From Geobacter sp. DSM 9736 (GTDB lineage Bacteria; Desulfobacterota; Desulfuromonadia; Geobacterales; Geobacteraceae), in NCBI RefSeq assembly GCF_900187405.1, contig NZ_LT896716.1, forward strand, positions 1 through 64,000: 64,000 nucleotides of DNA, read 5' to 3'. Position numbers and translations under genes: made by a program. Numbering within the stretch: position 1 is the stretch's first letter; each line of letters opens with the position of its first letter. Under the pieces are notes generated by a model that saw nothing but the letters and a program-made list of their open reading frames with translations, had not been told where the DNA came from and did not search any database. Below are positions 24,338 through 33,160 of the stretch, piece by piece.

Positions 24338-24393
24338 AGATGTATCAGAGATCCCGCTAGGGCACTGGGATTAGGCTGAAATTTTTAACCGAA

Positions 24394-24514
24394 CGGCTTC
24401 GAGATTTGCGACAGATCGTTGCACCCGGAGTCGGGCTTGCGGAGGCGTGGCAGCGCCACGCCGCACAAGGAGCCCGACGAGGACGGCGGCGAGATGACGC
24501 GAAGATCGGAGCCG
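24394..24514. repeat. palindromic element, copy 4, before trpG
   Basis: This is the reverse orientation, with TTGCACCCGGAGTCGGGC, GGAGGCGTGGC, GCCACGCCGCAC and GAGGACGGCGGCGAG. The arms CGGCTTCGAGATTTGCG and CGCGAAGATCGGAGCCG pair with few mismatches but differ in sequence from other copies. It ends 15 bases before trpG. Confidence 0.8.
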
Positions 24515-24528
24515 CTACAGGACAATCC

Positions 24529-25101
24529 ATGCTTTTGATGATCGATAACTATGACTCCTTCACCTACAACCTCGTTCAGTATTTCGGCGAACTTGGGGAA
24601 GAGGTGGCGGTGTATCGAAACGACAGGATAACCCTTTCGGAGATAGAGCAGCTATCCCCGCAGCGGATCGTGGTCTCCCCCGGCCCCTGCTCACCCAACG
24701 AAGCGGGGATATCTCTTCCCCTCATTCGCCACTTCGCGGGAAAGATCCCCATTCTCGGCGTCTGCCTCGGCCATCAGTCCATCGGGGCAGCCTTCGGCGG
24801 GCGGGTCGTGCGCAGCGATTTTCTCATGCACGGGAAGACCTCCCTTATCCATCACGATGGAAGCGGGCTCTTCGAGGGTCTTCCGAACCCCTTCGAAGCA
24901 ACACGTTACCATTCCCTTGTCGTGGAAAAGACCCGCCTTCCTGAATGCCTTAAGATGACGGCCTGGGTTGAGGAGGGGGAGATCATGGGGCTCGAGCATC
25001 GGGAATTCCCCGTGTGGGGGGTACAGTTTCACCCCGAATCCATTCTGACGGTCCAGGGGAAGGATATTCTTGCCAATTTTCTCCGCATGAGTGCCAGGTA
25101 A
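24529..25101 (+). CDS. trpG: anthranilate synthase component II, glutamine amidotransferase
   Basis: This is a 190-residue class I glutamine amidotransferase. It starts [20 protein letters not shown], has the oxyanion strand [13 protein letters not shown], the nucleophile Cys in [10 protein letters not shown], and the His/Glu pair in VQFHPESI. It feeds ammonia to TrpE and in many bacteria also to PabB. AGGACA before the ATG is a modest ribosome site. It is cut off from trpE by about 490 bases of repeat elements, while trpD follows after 33 bases. Confidence 0.95.
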   Translation: MLLMIDNYDSFTYNLVQYFGELGEEVAVYRNDRITLSEIEQLSPQRIVVSPGPCSPNEAGISLPLIRHFAGKIPILGVCLGHQSIGAAFGGRVVRSDFLMHGKTSLIHHDGSGLFEGLPNPFEATRYHSLVVEKTRLPECLKMTAWVEEGEIMGLEHREFPVWGVQFHPESILTVQGKDILANFLRMSAR

Positions 25102-25134
25102 CTTAGGCCGCTGAATGATGGAAGGGGATAAGCC

Positions 25135-26187
25135 ATGATCAAGCAGGCAATAGCAAAGGTAGTCGAGAGGATCGATCTTCCCGAAACCGAAATGATCGAA
25201 GTGATGGATCAGGTCATGTCGGGTGAGGCGACTCCGGCGCAGGTGGCTTCCTTCATAACCGCTCTGCGGATGAAGGGGGAGACGGTGGAGGAGATCGCCG
25301 GGGCGGCGCGGGTGATGCGCGACCGGGTGACCCGCATCAGGGTCGGCAGGGACGTCCTCGACCTTGACCGGGACGACATCAACCTCGACCGGGAGACGAT
25401 CCTGGATACCTGCGGCACCGGAGGGAGCGGCACCAATTCCTTCAATATCTCGACCACCGTCGCTTTCGTCGTCTCCGCATGCGGCGTAAAGGTGGCTAAG
25501 CACGGCAACCGCTCCGTATCTTCCGCGTGCGGCAGTGCCGACGTGCTGGAATCCCTCGGCGTAAATCTCGACATTACCCCGGAAGCCGTGGAGAGCTGCA
25601 TCAACCGGATCGGCATCGGATTCCTCTTCGCTCCCGCCCTTCATGGAGCGATGAAGCATGCCATCGGCCCCCGCAAGGAGATCGGCATCCGGACCATCTT
25701 CAACATCCTCGGCCCACTCACCAATCCCGCCGGCGCCGACTGCCAGGTGCTTGGGGTCTACCGGGAGGACCTGGCGGAAAAGCTTGCTCATGTGCTGCGA
25801 AAGCTCGGATGCAAGCGGGGGTTCATCGTTCACGGCCTTGACGGCATGGACGAAATCACCCTCACCACCGAGACCAGGATTGCCGAAGTATCTCCTGCCG
25901 GTGTGACCGTGGGTATCGTGAAGCCGGAGGATTTCGGAATGCGGCGCTGTTCGATGATGGAACTGCGGGGCGGCAATGCGGCCGACAACGCCGTGATCGT
26001 ACGTGAGATACTGTCGGGTGGGAAGGGGCCGAAGCGGGACATCGTGCTCCTCAACGCCGCCTATGCCCTCACGGCAGCCGGGAAGGTGCTGACACCGGGG
26101 GAAGGCCTGCAAGTGGCAATGGACTCCATAGACTCCGGACGCGCCCTGCTGCAGCTGGAAAAACTTGTGGAGATGACAAACCTATAG
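25135..26187 (+). CDS. trpD: anthranilate phosphoribosyltransferase
   Basis: This 350-residue enzyme joins anthranilate and PRPP. The PRPP-binding loop is [17 protein letters not shown], with [18 protein letters not shown], the anthranilate-site [17 protein letters not shown] and [11 protein letters not shown]. The length is normal. It follows trpG in the same direction and is separated from trpC by 80 bases holding a hexamer-based hairpin. Confidence 0.97.
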   Translation: MIKQAIAKVVERIDLPETEMIEVMDQVMSGEATPAQVASFITALRMKGETVEEIAGAARVMRDRVTRIRVGRDVLDLDRDDINLDRETILDTCGTGGSGTNSFNISTTVAFVVSACGVKVAKHGNRSVSSACGSADVLESLGVNLDITPEAVESCINRIGIGFLFAPALHGAMKHAIGPRKEIGIRTIFNILGPLTNPAGADCQVLGVYREDLAEKLAHVLRKLGCKRGFIVHGLDGMDEITLTTETRIAEVSPAGVTVGIVKPEDFGMRRCSMMELRGGNAADNAVIVREILSGGKGPKRDIVLLNAAYALTAAGKVLTPGEGLQVAMDSIDSGRALLQLEKLVEMTNL

Positions 26188-26202
26188 AAAGAGGTCGAGG
26201 CT

Positions 26203-26251
26203 GAGGTTAAGGTTAAGGAACTCTGTGTTTCTCAGCCTTAACCTTAACCTC
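26203..26251. repeat. TTAACC-hexamer hairpin between trpD and trpC
   Basis: GAGGTTAAGGTTAAGG (26203-26218) and CCTTAACCTTAACCTC (26236-26251) are perfect 16-base inverted arms around a 17-base loop. Each arm is made of the same hexamer as the array at 1-95. No T tract follows, so it is not a normal terminator; it may act in mRNA processing. Confidence 0.85.
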
Positions 26252-26267
26252 AACCTGCCTTGAACCT

Positions 26268-27068
26268 ATGACCTCTACCCCCGACATTCTGCAAAAAATC
26301 ATCGAGCACAAGCGGGGCGAAGTTGCCGCTGCCAAGGCCGCGACCCCCCTTTCGGAACTGCAGTCTCGTATAGCCGATCTGGAAGATCAGCCCCGCGGAT
26401 TCGAGCGGGCGCTTCGCGATGCTGCAGATTCCGGCTGGACGGCTGTCATAGCCGAGGTGAAAAAGGGTTCTCCGAGCAAGGGGGTCATCCGGCCCGATTT
26501 CGATCCGCTGGAGATTGCGGAGACGTACGAAACGAACGGAGCAACCTGTCTTTCGGTTCTCACCGACGAACACTTCTTTCTCGGCAGCCTCCGATACCTC
26601 CCCCTCATTCGTGAGTCGATACGCCTGCCTCTTCTGCGCAAGGACTTCATCTACGATCCGTACCAGATCTTCGAAGCGAGGGCGTTCGGCGCCGATGCGA
26701 TCCTTCTGATCGCCGCCATGCTAGATCTCGATCAGTTGCGGGATTTTGCGGCACAGGCGGAGGAACTGGGGCTCGACGTGCTTCTCGAAGTACACGACGA
26801 GCGGGAGATGGAGGCGGCACTGGCCACCTCCTGCCAACTGATCGGCGTCAACAACCGGAACCTGCGCACCTTCGTCACCGATCTGGAAACGACGGCGCGG
26901 CTTGCGAAGATGCTGCCCGCCGGCAGGCTGCTGGTGGCGGAGAGCGGGATAAATGCCAGAGCCGATATCGTCAGGCTTCAGCAGGCGGGAGCACAGGCGT
27001 TTCTGGTTGGCGAGTCTCTTATGCGTGAAGCCGATATAGGCGCAAAGCTGCGTGAGCTGATCGGCTGA
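26268..27068 (+). CDS. trpC: indole-3-glycerol phosphate synthase
   Basis: This 266-residue TIM-barrel enzyme closes the indole ring. Visible family motifs are VIAEVKKGSPSKGVI with the catalytic Lys, LSVLTDEHFFLGSLRYL, LLRKDFIYDPYQIFEAR, LLEVHDEREME, IGVNNRNLRTF and VAESGI. It is not fused to trpF. The next gene begins two bases after its stop, so the membrane transferase is cotranscribed. Confidence 0.97.
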   Translation: MTSTPDILQKIIEHKRGEVAAAKAATPLSELQSRIADLEDQPRGFERALRDAADSGWTAVIAEVKKGSPSKGVIRPDFDPLEIAETYETNGATCLSVLTDEHFFLGSLRYLPLIRESIRLPLLRKDFIYDPYQIFEARAFGADAILLIAAMLDLDQLRDFAAQAEELGLDVLLEVHDEREMEAALATSCQLIGVNNRNLRTFVTDLETTARLAKMLPAGRLLVAESGINARADIVRLQQAGAQAFLVGESLMREADIGAKLRELIG

Positions 27069-27069
27069 G

Positions 27070-28596
27070 ATGAAGATTTTCCCGGAAAAAGCTATTCCTG
27101 CCCGGGTGGAAGTTGCGGCTCTCCTCGTCATAATGGCGCTTGCCGTGGCGATGCGGCTGACATTCCTTCACGAGCCGTTCGAGCGGGACGAGGGATTCTT
27201 TGCCTATCAGGCGCAGGAGCTGCTGCGAGGCGCCATTCCCTACAAGGAAATCATCGACAACAAGCCTCCGGGCATAATGTACCTGTATGCCCTGGTGATA
27301 GGGCTCTTCTCCATCGATAACTCGGAAGGCATCAGGATATTCACCGCTTTCTATGCCGTGGGAACGCTTCTCGCCGTTTACTGGCTTGCCCGCCGCCTCG
27401 CCGGATATGGGGCCGGGTTGCTCGCGGGCCTGTTTTACGCACTCTTTTCCAGCGGTCCACTGATACAGGGGAGCAGCAGCAATGGCGAGACCTTCCTCGT
27501 GCTCCCCCTGATGCTGAGCGCCTGTTTTTTCGTGGCCTGGCTGGAAAGCTCCAGGCGAACCCACCTCCTTGTCAGCGGCCTCTTCGCAGGGTGCGCCATG
27601 TTTATAAAGACCGTGGCCTTGCCTGTTGTCGCCCTGATGCTCTGCTTTATCCTGTATGCGCAGATCCGTCCGACCCACGGCCGCCGGGGAGGGGCGTTAT
27701 CACGAGCCATCGGCGCAATCGGGGACTTGGCCGCTTTCGGACTGTTTCCCATCCTGCTATATGGGGCGTTCGCCCTCTTTCTTGTGCGGCATGATGCGTT
27801 GCAGGATGCGGTCTACTGGAACTTCACGGCTGTCCGCAGTTATGGCGAAACCCCGCTCAGCCTTTTTTATGTAATAATGAAGAGGGGATTTGCCGAAGTC
27901 TACCGCGAGCATCTTTTCCTCTACCTGCTCGCCCTGCCGGCGAGTCTCCGGATGATCGTCAGGGGGGAGGATAGGAGCAGGGTTTTCGCCGCGCTGCTTC
28001 TGCCTGCGGCTCTCATGGGCGTGTGTATGCCGGGGAAGTTCTTTCCCCACTATTTCATCCAGCTGATACCTCCCCTCGCGCTTCTGGCAGGGGTGGGTGG
28101 TGCGGTTCTGTGGGAGCGGAAAGGCAGGCTGCTTTATGCCGCAGCCCCGGTTCTTGCGGCAGCCCTGGCGCTGTGGGCTTACGTCGACTACGAATATTAC
28201 TTCGTCCTGACGCCGGATGAGGTCTGTCTGAAGAAGTATGAGACGTCGGGACCCGATTTCGTTGCCGCTCCGGCTGTTGCCGCCCATATAAAAGCCTCTT
28301 CGCGGCCCGGTGATTATACCTATCAATGGACATTCGAACCTCAGGTCTATTTCCTGTCCGGGCTACGGGCTCCGAACCCGTACTACTCCTTCATGATGAT
28401 CCCTTCGACTCCCGATCCCGAAGGAGCGCTTTACAGGATAAACCGGTCTCTCTGGATGGCGAAGCCTCACCATATTGTGGTGAGCGAACGGGGCAGGGGG
28501 GCTTACGGGTGGGAAATCATGGAAAACATTCTGTCCAGGCGTTATCTGCTCGAACGGAAGATCGGCAGTTACAGCATATACCGGTTGAAGTCGTAG
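27070..28596 (+). CDS. GT39/ArnT-like membrane glycosyltransferase
   Basis: This 508-residue protein has about 11-12 membrane segments. The first periplasmic loop holds EPFERDEGFFAYQAQELL and IDNKPPGIMYLYAL, the Asp/Glu and Lys-Pro-Pro-Gly signatures of the dolichyl-phosphate-mannose transferase clan, which moves sugars from polyprenyl phosphate onto lipids or proteins outside the inner membrane. Its substrate is unknown. It sits inside the trp operon between trpC and trpF, two bases after trpC, with no obvious link to tryptophan. Confidence 0.82.
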   Translation: MKIFPEKAIPARVEVAALLVIMALAVAMRLTFLHEPFERDEGFFAYQAQELLRGAIPYKEIIDNKPPGIMYLYALVIGLFSIDNSEGIRIFTAFYAVGTLLAVYWLARRLAGYGAGLLAGLFYALFSSGPLIQGSSSNGETFLVLPLMLSACFFVAWLESSRRTHLLVSGLFAGCAMFIKTVALPVVALMLCFILYAQIRPTHGRRGGALSRAIGAIGDLAAFGLFPILLYGAFALFLVRHDALQDAVYWNFTAVRSYGETPLSLFYVIMKRGFAEVYREHLFLYLLALPASLRMIVRGEDRSRVFAALLLPAALMGVCMPGKFFPHYFIQLIPPLALLAGVGGAVLWERKGRLLYAAAPVLAAALALWAYVDYEYYFVLTPDEVCLKKYETSGPDFVAAPAVAAHIKASSRPGDYTYQWTFEPQVYFLSGLRAPNPYYSFMMIPSTPDPEGALYRINRSLWMAKPHHIVVSERGRGAYGWEIMENILSRRYLLERKIGSYSIYRLKS

Positions 28597-28636
28597 GTTT
28601 CCACCATGCGATGCCTCTAACCATGCGGACATAACG

Positions 28637-29254
28637 ATGACAAGAGTCAAAATCTGCGGGATAACAAACCTGGATGATGCACTGATGGCGGTTCAAGCCG
28701 GGGCGGACGCACTGGGCTTCGTGTTCCACAAGCGCTCTCCGCGCTGCATCACGCCGGAAGCGGCTGCCGCCGTCATCAGGGAGATTCCGCCCTTCGTGCA
28801 GACCGTCGGGCTCTTTGTGAACGAAGAGGTCGAATACGTCAACGAGACCTCCGATCTCTGCCGGCTCGACCTCGTCCAGTTGCACGGGGACGAGGCGCCC
28901 GGCTATTGCGGCCTGGTCCGGCGGCGGGTGATCAAGGCATTCCGGGTCAAGGACATGGAGAGCCTGGGGCCGATCGGCAATTACCGGGTCACGGGGTATC
29001 TCCTCGATGCGTTTTCTCCCAAGGCTTACGGCGGGACCGGGGTTGCCTTCAACTGGGAAATAGCCAAGGTTGCCAGAGAGCAGTTTTCTCCGATTATCCT
29101 GGCGGGAGGGCTCACGCCGGAGAACGTGGCTCAGGCCGTTAAAGCGGTAGATCCCTTTGCGGTGGACGTATCGAGTGGGGTGGAGTCTCTTCCGGGCAGG
29201 AAGGACCGAGACAAGGTCGCAAGCTTCATCCGGCTCGCTAAAGGACGGAAATGA
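28637..29254 (+). CDS. trpF: phosphoribosylanthranilate isomerase
   Basis: This 205-residue TIM-barrel enzyme converts phosphoribosylanthranilate to the 1-deoxyribulose form. Motifs are [20 protein letters not shown] with the catalytic Cys, [19 protein letters not shown] with the catalytic Asp, [15 protein letters not shown] and [15 protein letters not shown]. It starts 40 bases after the transferase gene. The trpB gene follows after 55 bases. Confidence 0.96.
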   Translation: MTRVKICGITNLDDALMAVQAGADALGFVFHKRSPRCITPEAAAAVIREIPPFVQTVGLFVNEEVEYVNETSDLCRLDLVQLHGDEAPGYCGLVRRRVIKAFRVKDMESLGPIGNYRVTGYLLDAFSPKAYGGTGVAFNWEIAKVAREQFSPIILAGGLTPENVAQAVKAVDPFAVDVSSGVESLPGRKDRDKVASFIRLAKGRK

Positions 29255-29309
29255 GATATTTTACGATACTGCTCCTGCTGCATGGCTTCAGGGGCGGGAC
29301 GGAGGGGTT

Positions 29310-30500
29310 ATGAAGTTACCTGACAGGAAAGGGCACTTCGGGCAGTTCGGAGGCAGATACGTGCCGGAAACTTTGATGCCGGCTCTTCTCGAACTGGAAC
29401 AGGCCTACAGCAGGTACCGGAACGACCGCGATTTCCGGAAGGAGTTCACCTACTACCTGCGCCAGTATGTCGGCAGACCGAACCCTCTCTATTTCGCCGA
29501 GAAGCTGACAAAGCGCCTCGGGGGCGCCAGGATTTACCTGAAGCGTGAGGACCTGAATCATACGGGCGCCCACAAGGTCAACAACACCATCGGACAGGGC
29601 CTTCTCGCGAAACGGATGGGGAAGAAGCGGGTGATCGCCGAAACCGGGGCGGGCCAGCATGGGGTCGCGACGGCGACCATCGCCGCGCTGATGGGGATGG
29701 AGTGCGAAGTGTTCATGGGGGAGGAGGATATCCGCCGCCAGTCCCTCAACGTGTTTCGCATGCGCCTGCTCGGGGCGACCGTAACGCCGGTCACCGCCGG
29801 GACCGCTACGCTGAAGGATGCCATGAACGAGGCGCTCCGAAACTGGGTGACCCATGTCCATTCGACCTTCTACGTCATAGGTACGGTTGCGGGTCCGCAC
29901 CCCTATCCCCAAATGGTGCGGGATTTCCAGGCGGTGATAGGCAGAGAAGCGAAAGCACAGCACCGCAAGGTCGAGGGGCGGCTGCCCGACTACCTGGTCG
30001 CTGCGGTGGGAGGTGGGAGTAACGCCCTCGGACTTTTCTACCCCTTCTACGATGACAGCAGCGTTCAGATGGTCGGAGTGGAGGCGGCCGGTCACGGGAT
30101 TGCCAGCGGGCAGCATGCCGCCCCCCTCTGTGCGGGAACCGTCGGCGTCCTTCACGGAAACAAGACTTACCTCCTCCAGGACGAACACGGGCAGATCGCT
30201 CATGCGCACTCCATTTCCGCAGGACTCGATTACCCCGGGGTCGGGCCTGAGCATGCGTGGCTTAAGGACAGCGGCCGCGCCACCTATGTTTCGGTCACCG
30301 ACGACGAAGCCATGGAAGCATTCCAGATACTGACCCGCGAAGAAGGTATTCTTCCTGCCCTCGAATCCTCCCATGCCATTGCTCAAGTCATTAAAATGGC
30401 TCCTACTCTCTCCCCCGACAAGACGATCATCGTGTGTCTCTCCGGTCGCGGCGACAAAGATATCCACACTGTCGCAAGTGTCATGGGAGTGACACTTTAA
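29310..30500 (+). CDS. trpB: tryptophan synthase beta subunit
   Basis: This 396-residue PLP enzyme condenses indole with serine. [19 protein letters not shown] opens the protein, [19 protein letters not shown] has the PLP-binding Lys, [12 protein letters not shown] binds the substrate carboxylate, and GGGSNALG holds the phosphate. It is the TrpB1 type that normally pairs with TrpA. The start follows GGAGGGG. The trpA gene is about 10.5 kb further on, a rare separation. Confidence 0.97.
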   Translation: MKLPDRKGHFGQFGGRYVPETLMPALLELEQAYSRYRNDRDFRKEFTYYLRQYVGRPNPLYFAEKLTKRLGGARIYLKREDLNHTGAHKVNNTIGQGLLAKRMGKKRVIAETGAGQHGVATATIAALMGMECEVFMGEEDIRRQSLNVFRMRLLGATVTPVTAGTATLKDAMNEALRNWVTHVHSTFYVIGTVAGPHPYPQMVRDFQAVIGREAKAQHRKVEGRLPDYLVAAVGGGSNALGLFYPFYDDSSVQMVGVEAAGHGIASGQHAAPLCAGTVGVLHGNKTYLLQDEHGQIAHAHSISAGLDYPGVGPEHAWLKDSGRATYVSVTDDEAMEAFQILTREEGILPALESSHAIAQVIKMAPTLSPDKTIIVCLSGRGDKDIHTVASVMGVTL

Positions 30501-30566
30501 GCATCGTTTTTTCCTAATGAATTCAGGTAACTGGCTGATTCATAATCAAAAAATTTTAAAAAGCTG

Positions 30567-30596
30567 TTGACAGTGCGGAGGTGGTTCAGGTATAAA
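30567..30596 (+). promoter_or_regulatory. strong sigma70 promoter for the transglycosylase gene
   Basis: Consensus TTGACA (30567-30572) and TATAAA (30591-30596) are 18 bases apart. The start of transcription would be near 30603, about 240 bases before the gene. Confidence 0.8.
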
Positions 30597-30602
30597 ACCA
30601 CC

Positions 30603-30842
30603 TCCTGCTGTCAAAAAGCAGACGCGAAGGAGCCCGAAAAGGTTCCTTTTGCCGTCTCTGGGATTAATCTCAATGAGACTTGCAAAGCCCGATTTATTAG
30701 ATACTCTTTAGGCGTACTAATCCAGGCGAGTGCTGCCGGGTATTTGAATGAAAGGAGGTTCCAGCCGGAAGCGATGAACGGGCTACGTCACCAACGTAGG
30801 TCCCATCCGGCAAAGCCGAAAACACCGACAAAAAAACCAACT
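30603..30842 (+). other. long structured 5' leader of the transglycosylase mRNA
   Basis: About 240 bases separate the promoter from the start codon, and no ribosome site lies just before the ATG. The leader holds the word GCAAAGCC twice (in the middle and near the end), a CTACGT/ACGTAG hairpin at about 30783-30798 and an isolated AAAGGAGGT at 30751-30759, too far from the ATG. I looked for c-di-GMP, c-di-AMP, cobalamin, SAM, TPP and FMN riboswitch signatures and found none complete. It may be an unrecognised regulatory RNA. Confidence 0.45.
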
Positions 30843-31493
30843 ATGAAAAAAACTACAATTCTAATGGTATCTATGGCAGCAGTGTTTCTGTTCACCGCAT
30901 CGTGTGACAGATCTCACCTGCAGCAGGCGCAGGTTCCGGTACAACCGGGAGACTCCGAACTCGACCGGGAGATCCGGAGGGTGATGGAAAAGGGGATCAA
31001 TCTCGAGGAGCGAAAGAAGCAGGTGCCGGCTATTGCCGCCGCTTTCTCCAAAAAGACGGACCCACAGCGGGCCCGCTGGCTGGCGGCGCTCTGCTACCTG
31101 AAGACTTTGGGGACACCCTTCATGCCGATGGACATGGCCGAGATCGCCCTTGCGGAAACGGGTGAGCATGGCCTCTCGGGGAAGGCTGTCTCAGTAAAGG
31201 GCGCGGCCGGAGTATGGCAGCTCATGCCGTTCCGGGCCAAGACCCACGGCTATTCGCGGAAGGACCTTGAGGATGACGAGAAGTGCGCGGAAGCCGCGGT
31301 TCGGGAACTCCTCACAAAGGTGGCGATGGCTAAGGGGGATCTGGTGAAAGCCAAGAAGCTGTACTGCGGCGTCGGCCCACAGGCGGATGCCTACGAAGTG
31401 CGGCGGAGGCAGTTCAGGAAACAGATCCTCGAAGAGATGGCGAAGCTTTCAAAAAAGAAAGAGGCTCAAAGCACCATAGCCCAGGCGCTCTGA
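30843..31493 (+). CDS. lipoprotein lytic transglycosylase-like protein (SLT fold)
   Basis: This is a 216-residue protein. The signal MKKTTILMVSMAAVFLFTAS is followed by Cys21, a lipobox, so it is a lipoprotein. The SLT domain (about residues 85-160) has EIALAETGEHGLSGKAVS with the catalytic Glu, then KGAAGVWQLMPFRAKTHGYS. It would cleave peptidoglycan glycan strands at the membrane surface. The C-terminal tail is Lys-rich. It has its own strong promoter and long leader, separate from trpB. Confidence 0.83.
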   Translation: MKKTTILMVSMAAVFLFTASCDRSHLQQAQVPVQPGDSELDREIRRVMEKGINLEERKKQVPAIAAAFSKKTDPQRARWLAALCYLKTLGTPFMPMDMAEIALAETGEHGLSGKAVSVKGAAGVWQLMPFRAKTHGYSRKDLEDDEKCAEAAVRELLTKVAMAKGDLVKAKKLYCGVGPQADAYEVRRRQFRKQILEEMAKLSKKKEAQSTIAQAL

Positions 31494-31517
31494 CACAAAA
31501 TCTCTCATATCACACAG

Positions 31518-31550
31518 ACAGGCGGCTCTCCTCCAAGGGGCCGCCTGTTT
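31518..31550. terminator. intrinsic terminator between convergent genes
   Basis: ACAGGCGGC (31518-31526) pairs with GCCGCCTGT (31540-31548), followed by TTCATTT. It ends the transglycosylase transcript and may also serve the converging barrel gene. Confidence 0.75.
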
Positions 31551-31571
31551 CATTTCCTGGACGGAATTCGA

Positions 31572-32369
31572 TCAGAAGCGGTAGTCAATTTTAACCGAGA
31601 CGAGGTGCGATTCCGATTCCGGCTGAAACGCCGCCGTGTCAACGACGGCCACACCGCTCTGCTGGGGCGTGATGGGATTGACGCGAACGGGGCGGGACCG
31701 ATCGAACTTGAGGGCTTCGTACCCGAGGCTGATCGACCAGGAGCCCGATTCCACTCCCGCCTCGGCAAACGGAGCAGGCCGTCCCTTCGGTCTCGTTACC
31801 ACATCGTCGAATCCCGAGGCGTTCAGGTTGACGTGATTGCGAGTATAGAAGGGGACCGTGACCCCGGCTTTCACGGAGAAGGTCGCTGTAGCGGTGTCAA
31901 GCTTCGCACTGCCTCCGAGCCGTCCATAGAGCATGTTCCAGTCTTCACTGGACCTGGTGCGAATCCAGAACTTATGGCCTGCTCCAGCCAGGGGGGCTAC
32001 GGTCAGGCCACCCGCCATGGGGAGATCGAAGGCGGCATCCAGTTCCGTACGCGTGCCGAGGTAGATGGTGTCGGTATGGATCGGCCTGGTATTGGTCACA
32101 TCGTGTCCGTCGTAATCGACGCTTCCTCCCCAGACCTCGAAGGTCTCGCGGAGGTTGAACACGGCGGCGATGGAATGACTATGGGTTACCCCGACGGAGG
32201 TTATGAGCCCTTTCTCGTTGACGAAGTCGTTCCCGTCTATCTTCTCGTTCCAGGTGAAATACCCCGGCTTCACGTAAACCCTGGTTTCACCCGCCGCTGC
32301 ATTTCCGCGGATGAATGCTACCGCCATGATTCCTGCCAATACCATTGCCGATATCTTCAAGCTCTTCAT
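31572..32369 (-). CDS. predicted outer-membrane beta-barrel protein
   Basis: This is a 265-residue protein with a signal peptide (MKSLKISAMVLAGIMAVAFI, then AAAGE). The mature part is a series of alternating hydrophobic strands, for example TRVYVKPGYFTWNEK, LTVAPLAGAGHKFWIR and GSWSISLGYEALKF. It ends in VSVKIDYRF, with the C-terminal Phe expected of outer-membrane barrels. GGGAG precedes the start. No ligand can be named. Confidence 0.75.
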   Translation of the reverse strand: MKSLKISAMVLAGIMAVAFIRGNAAAGETRVYVKPGYFTWNEKIDGNDFVNEKGLITSVGVTHSHSIAAVFNLRETFEVWGGSVDYDGHDVTNTRPIHTDTIYLGTRTELDAAFDLPMAGGLTVAPLAGAGHKFWIRTRSSEDWNMLYGRLGGSAKLDTATATFSVKAGVTVPFYTRNHVNLNASGFDDVVTRPKGRPAPFAEAGVESGSWSISLGYEALKFDRSRPVRVNPITPQQSGVAVVDTAAFQPESESHLVSVKIDYRF

Positions 32370-32656
32370 ATCTTCTCCCAGTGCCGCCACGACATTGCCA
32401 GACTCGGGCAGACACCTTCCTTATCGGCGAGGGGAGAATATACTGAAGCCATCCATTGATAATTTTGGGACCACTAATCTTCTTTGTTTTCAATAAGTTG
32501 AGTTAAATGTGCTCCGCCTGTCCTTTCACTGCTTCATCCCCTGTGGCCGGACTTGCGGAAGCAGCCTGCGTTGCGTCACGGTGGAAGAGTGTGCTAAGGT
32601 ATCGCGTTCTTTACCACAGCCTCTGATCGTCTTTTTGTCACTCCGGAGCATGTTCA

Positions 32657-33160
32657 ATGAAGAAGCTGCCAGTAATCCTTCTTTTTCTGTTTCTGCTGAC
32701 TGCCTGTTCATCGTTGGTGTCCGATCCGGATGTGCGGGTTTCCCGCGTAAACGTCGTCGGCTTCGACAGCAGCGGCCTCGACCTTGAGTTTTACCTGAAT
32801 GTGTCGAACCCCAACTCGTTCGGCGTGACATTGCAGGGCTACAGCTACGACGTGCAGGTGATGGCCCTGCCGGTCGCACGGGGGGGAGCCAGGGAGAGGG
32901 TTGAGTTCAAGGCGGAGTCCATGACCGACATGCGCCTGCCGGTCCGGGTTCAGTATCGAGATCTGCTGGAGGTCATAAAGCGTCGCCCCGATCCGGACCG
33001 GATACCGTACCGACTGAACGCGGGGCTTGACCTGGATACTCCAGTGGGGCGGATGAACGTTCCCATCGACAGGACCGCTACCTTCGCCGTACCCGAGGAA
33101 TACCGTCCCTCCTGGATGTTGAAGCAGGTTTCCGATATTTTCGACAGGATAAGGCCATGA
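32657..33160 (+). CDS. LEA14-like lipoprotein
   Basis: This is a 167-residue protein. The signal MKKLPVILLFLFLLTAC ends in a lipobox at Cys17. The single domain (about 25-150) is LEA type 2/WHy: VRVSRVNVVGFDSSGLDLEFYLNVSNPNSFGV and VQVMALPVARGG. Such lipoproteins sit at a membrane with unknown function, perhaps in stress tolerance. Its stop overlaps the start of the ABC-F gene in ATGA, an odd operon partner. Confidence 0.82.
   Translation: MKKLPVILLFLFLLTACSSLVSDPDVRVSRVNVVGFDSSGLDLEFYLNVSNPNSFGVTLQGYSYDVQVMALPVARGGARERVEFKAESMTDMRLPVRVQYRDLLEVIKRRPDPDRIPYRLNAGLDLDTPVGRMNVPIDRTATFAVPEEYRPSWMLKQVSDIFDRIRP

Noticed and set aside
24114-24374. Open frame across the repeats between trpE and trpG, with a similar one at 48761-49198
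   Set aside because: The translated text is simply the palindromic element read in frame; both copies give the same repeat-derived peptide.
30603-30842. c-di-GMP (GEMM) or c-di-AMP (ydaO) riboswitch before the transglycosylase gene
   Set aside because: GCAAAGCC is present but the GGGCAAACC and GNRA-linked elements of GEMM are not, and the conserved CCGACAGCTAAC-type end of ydaO is missing.
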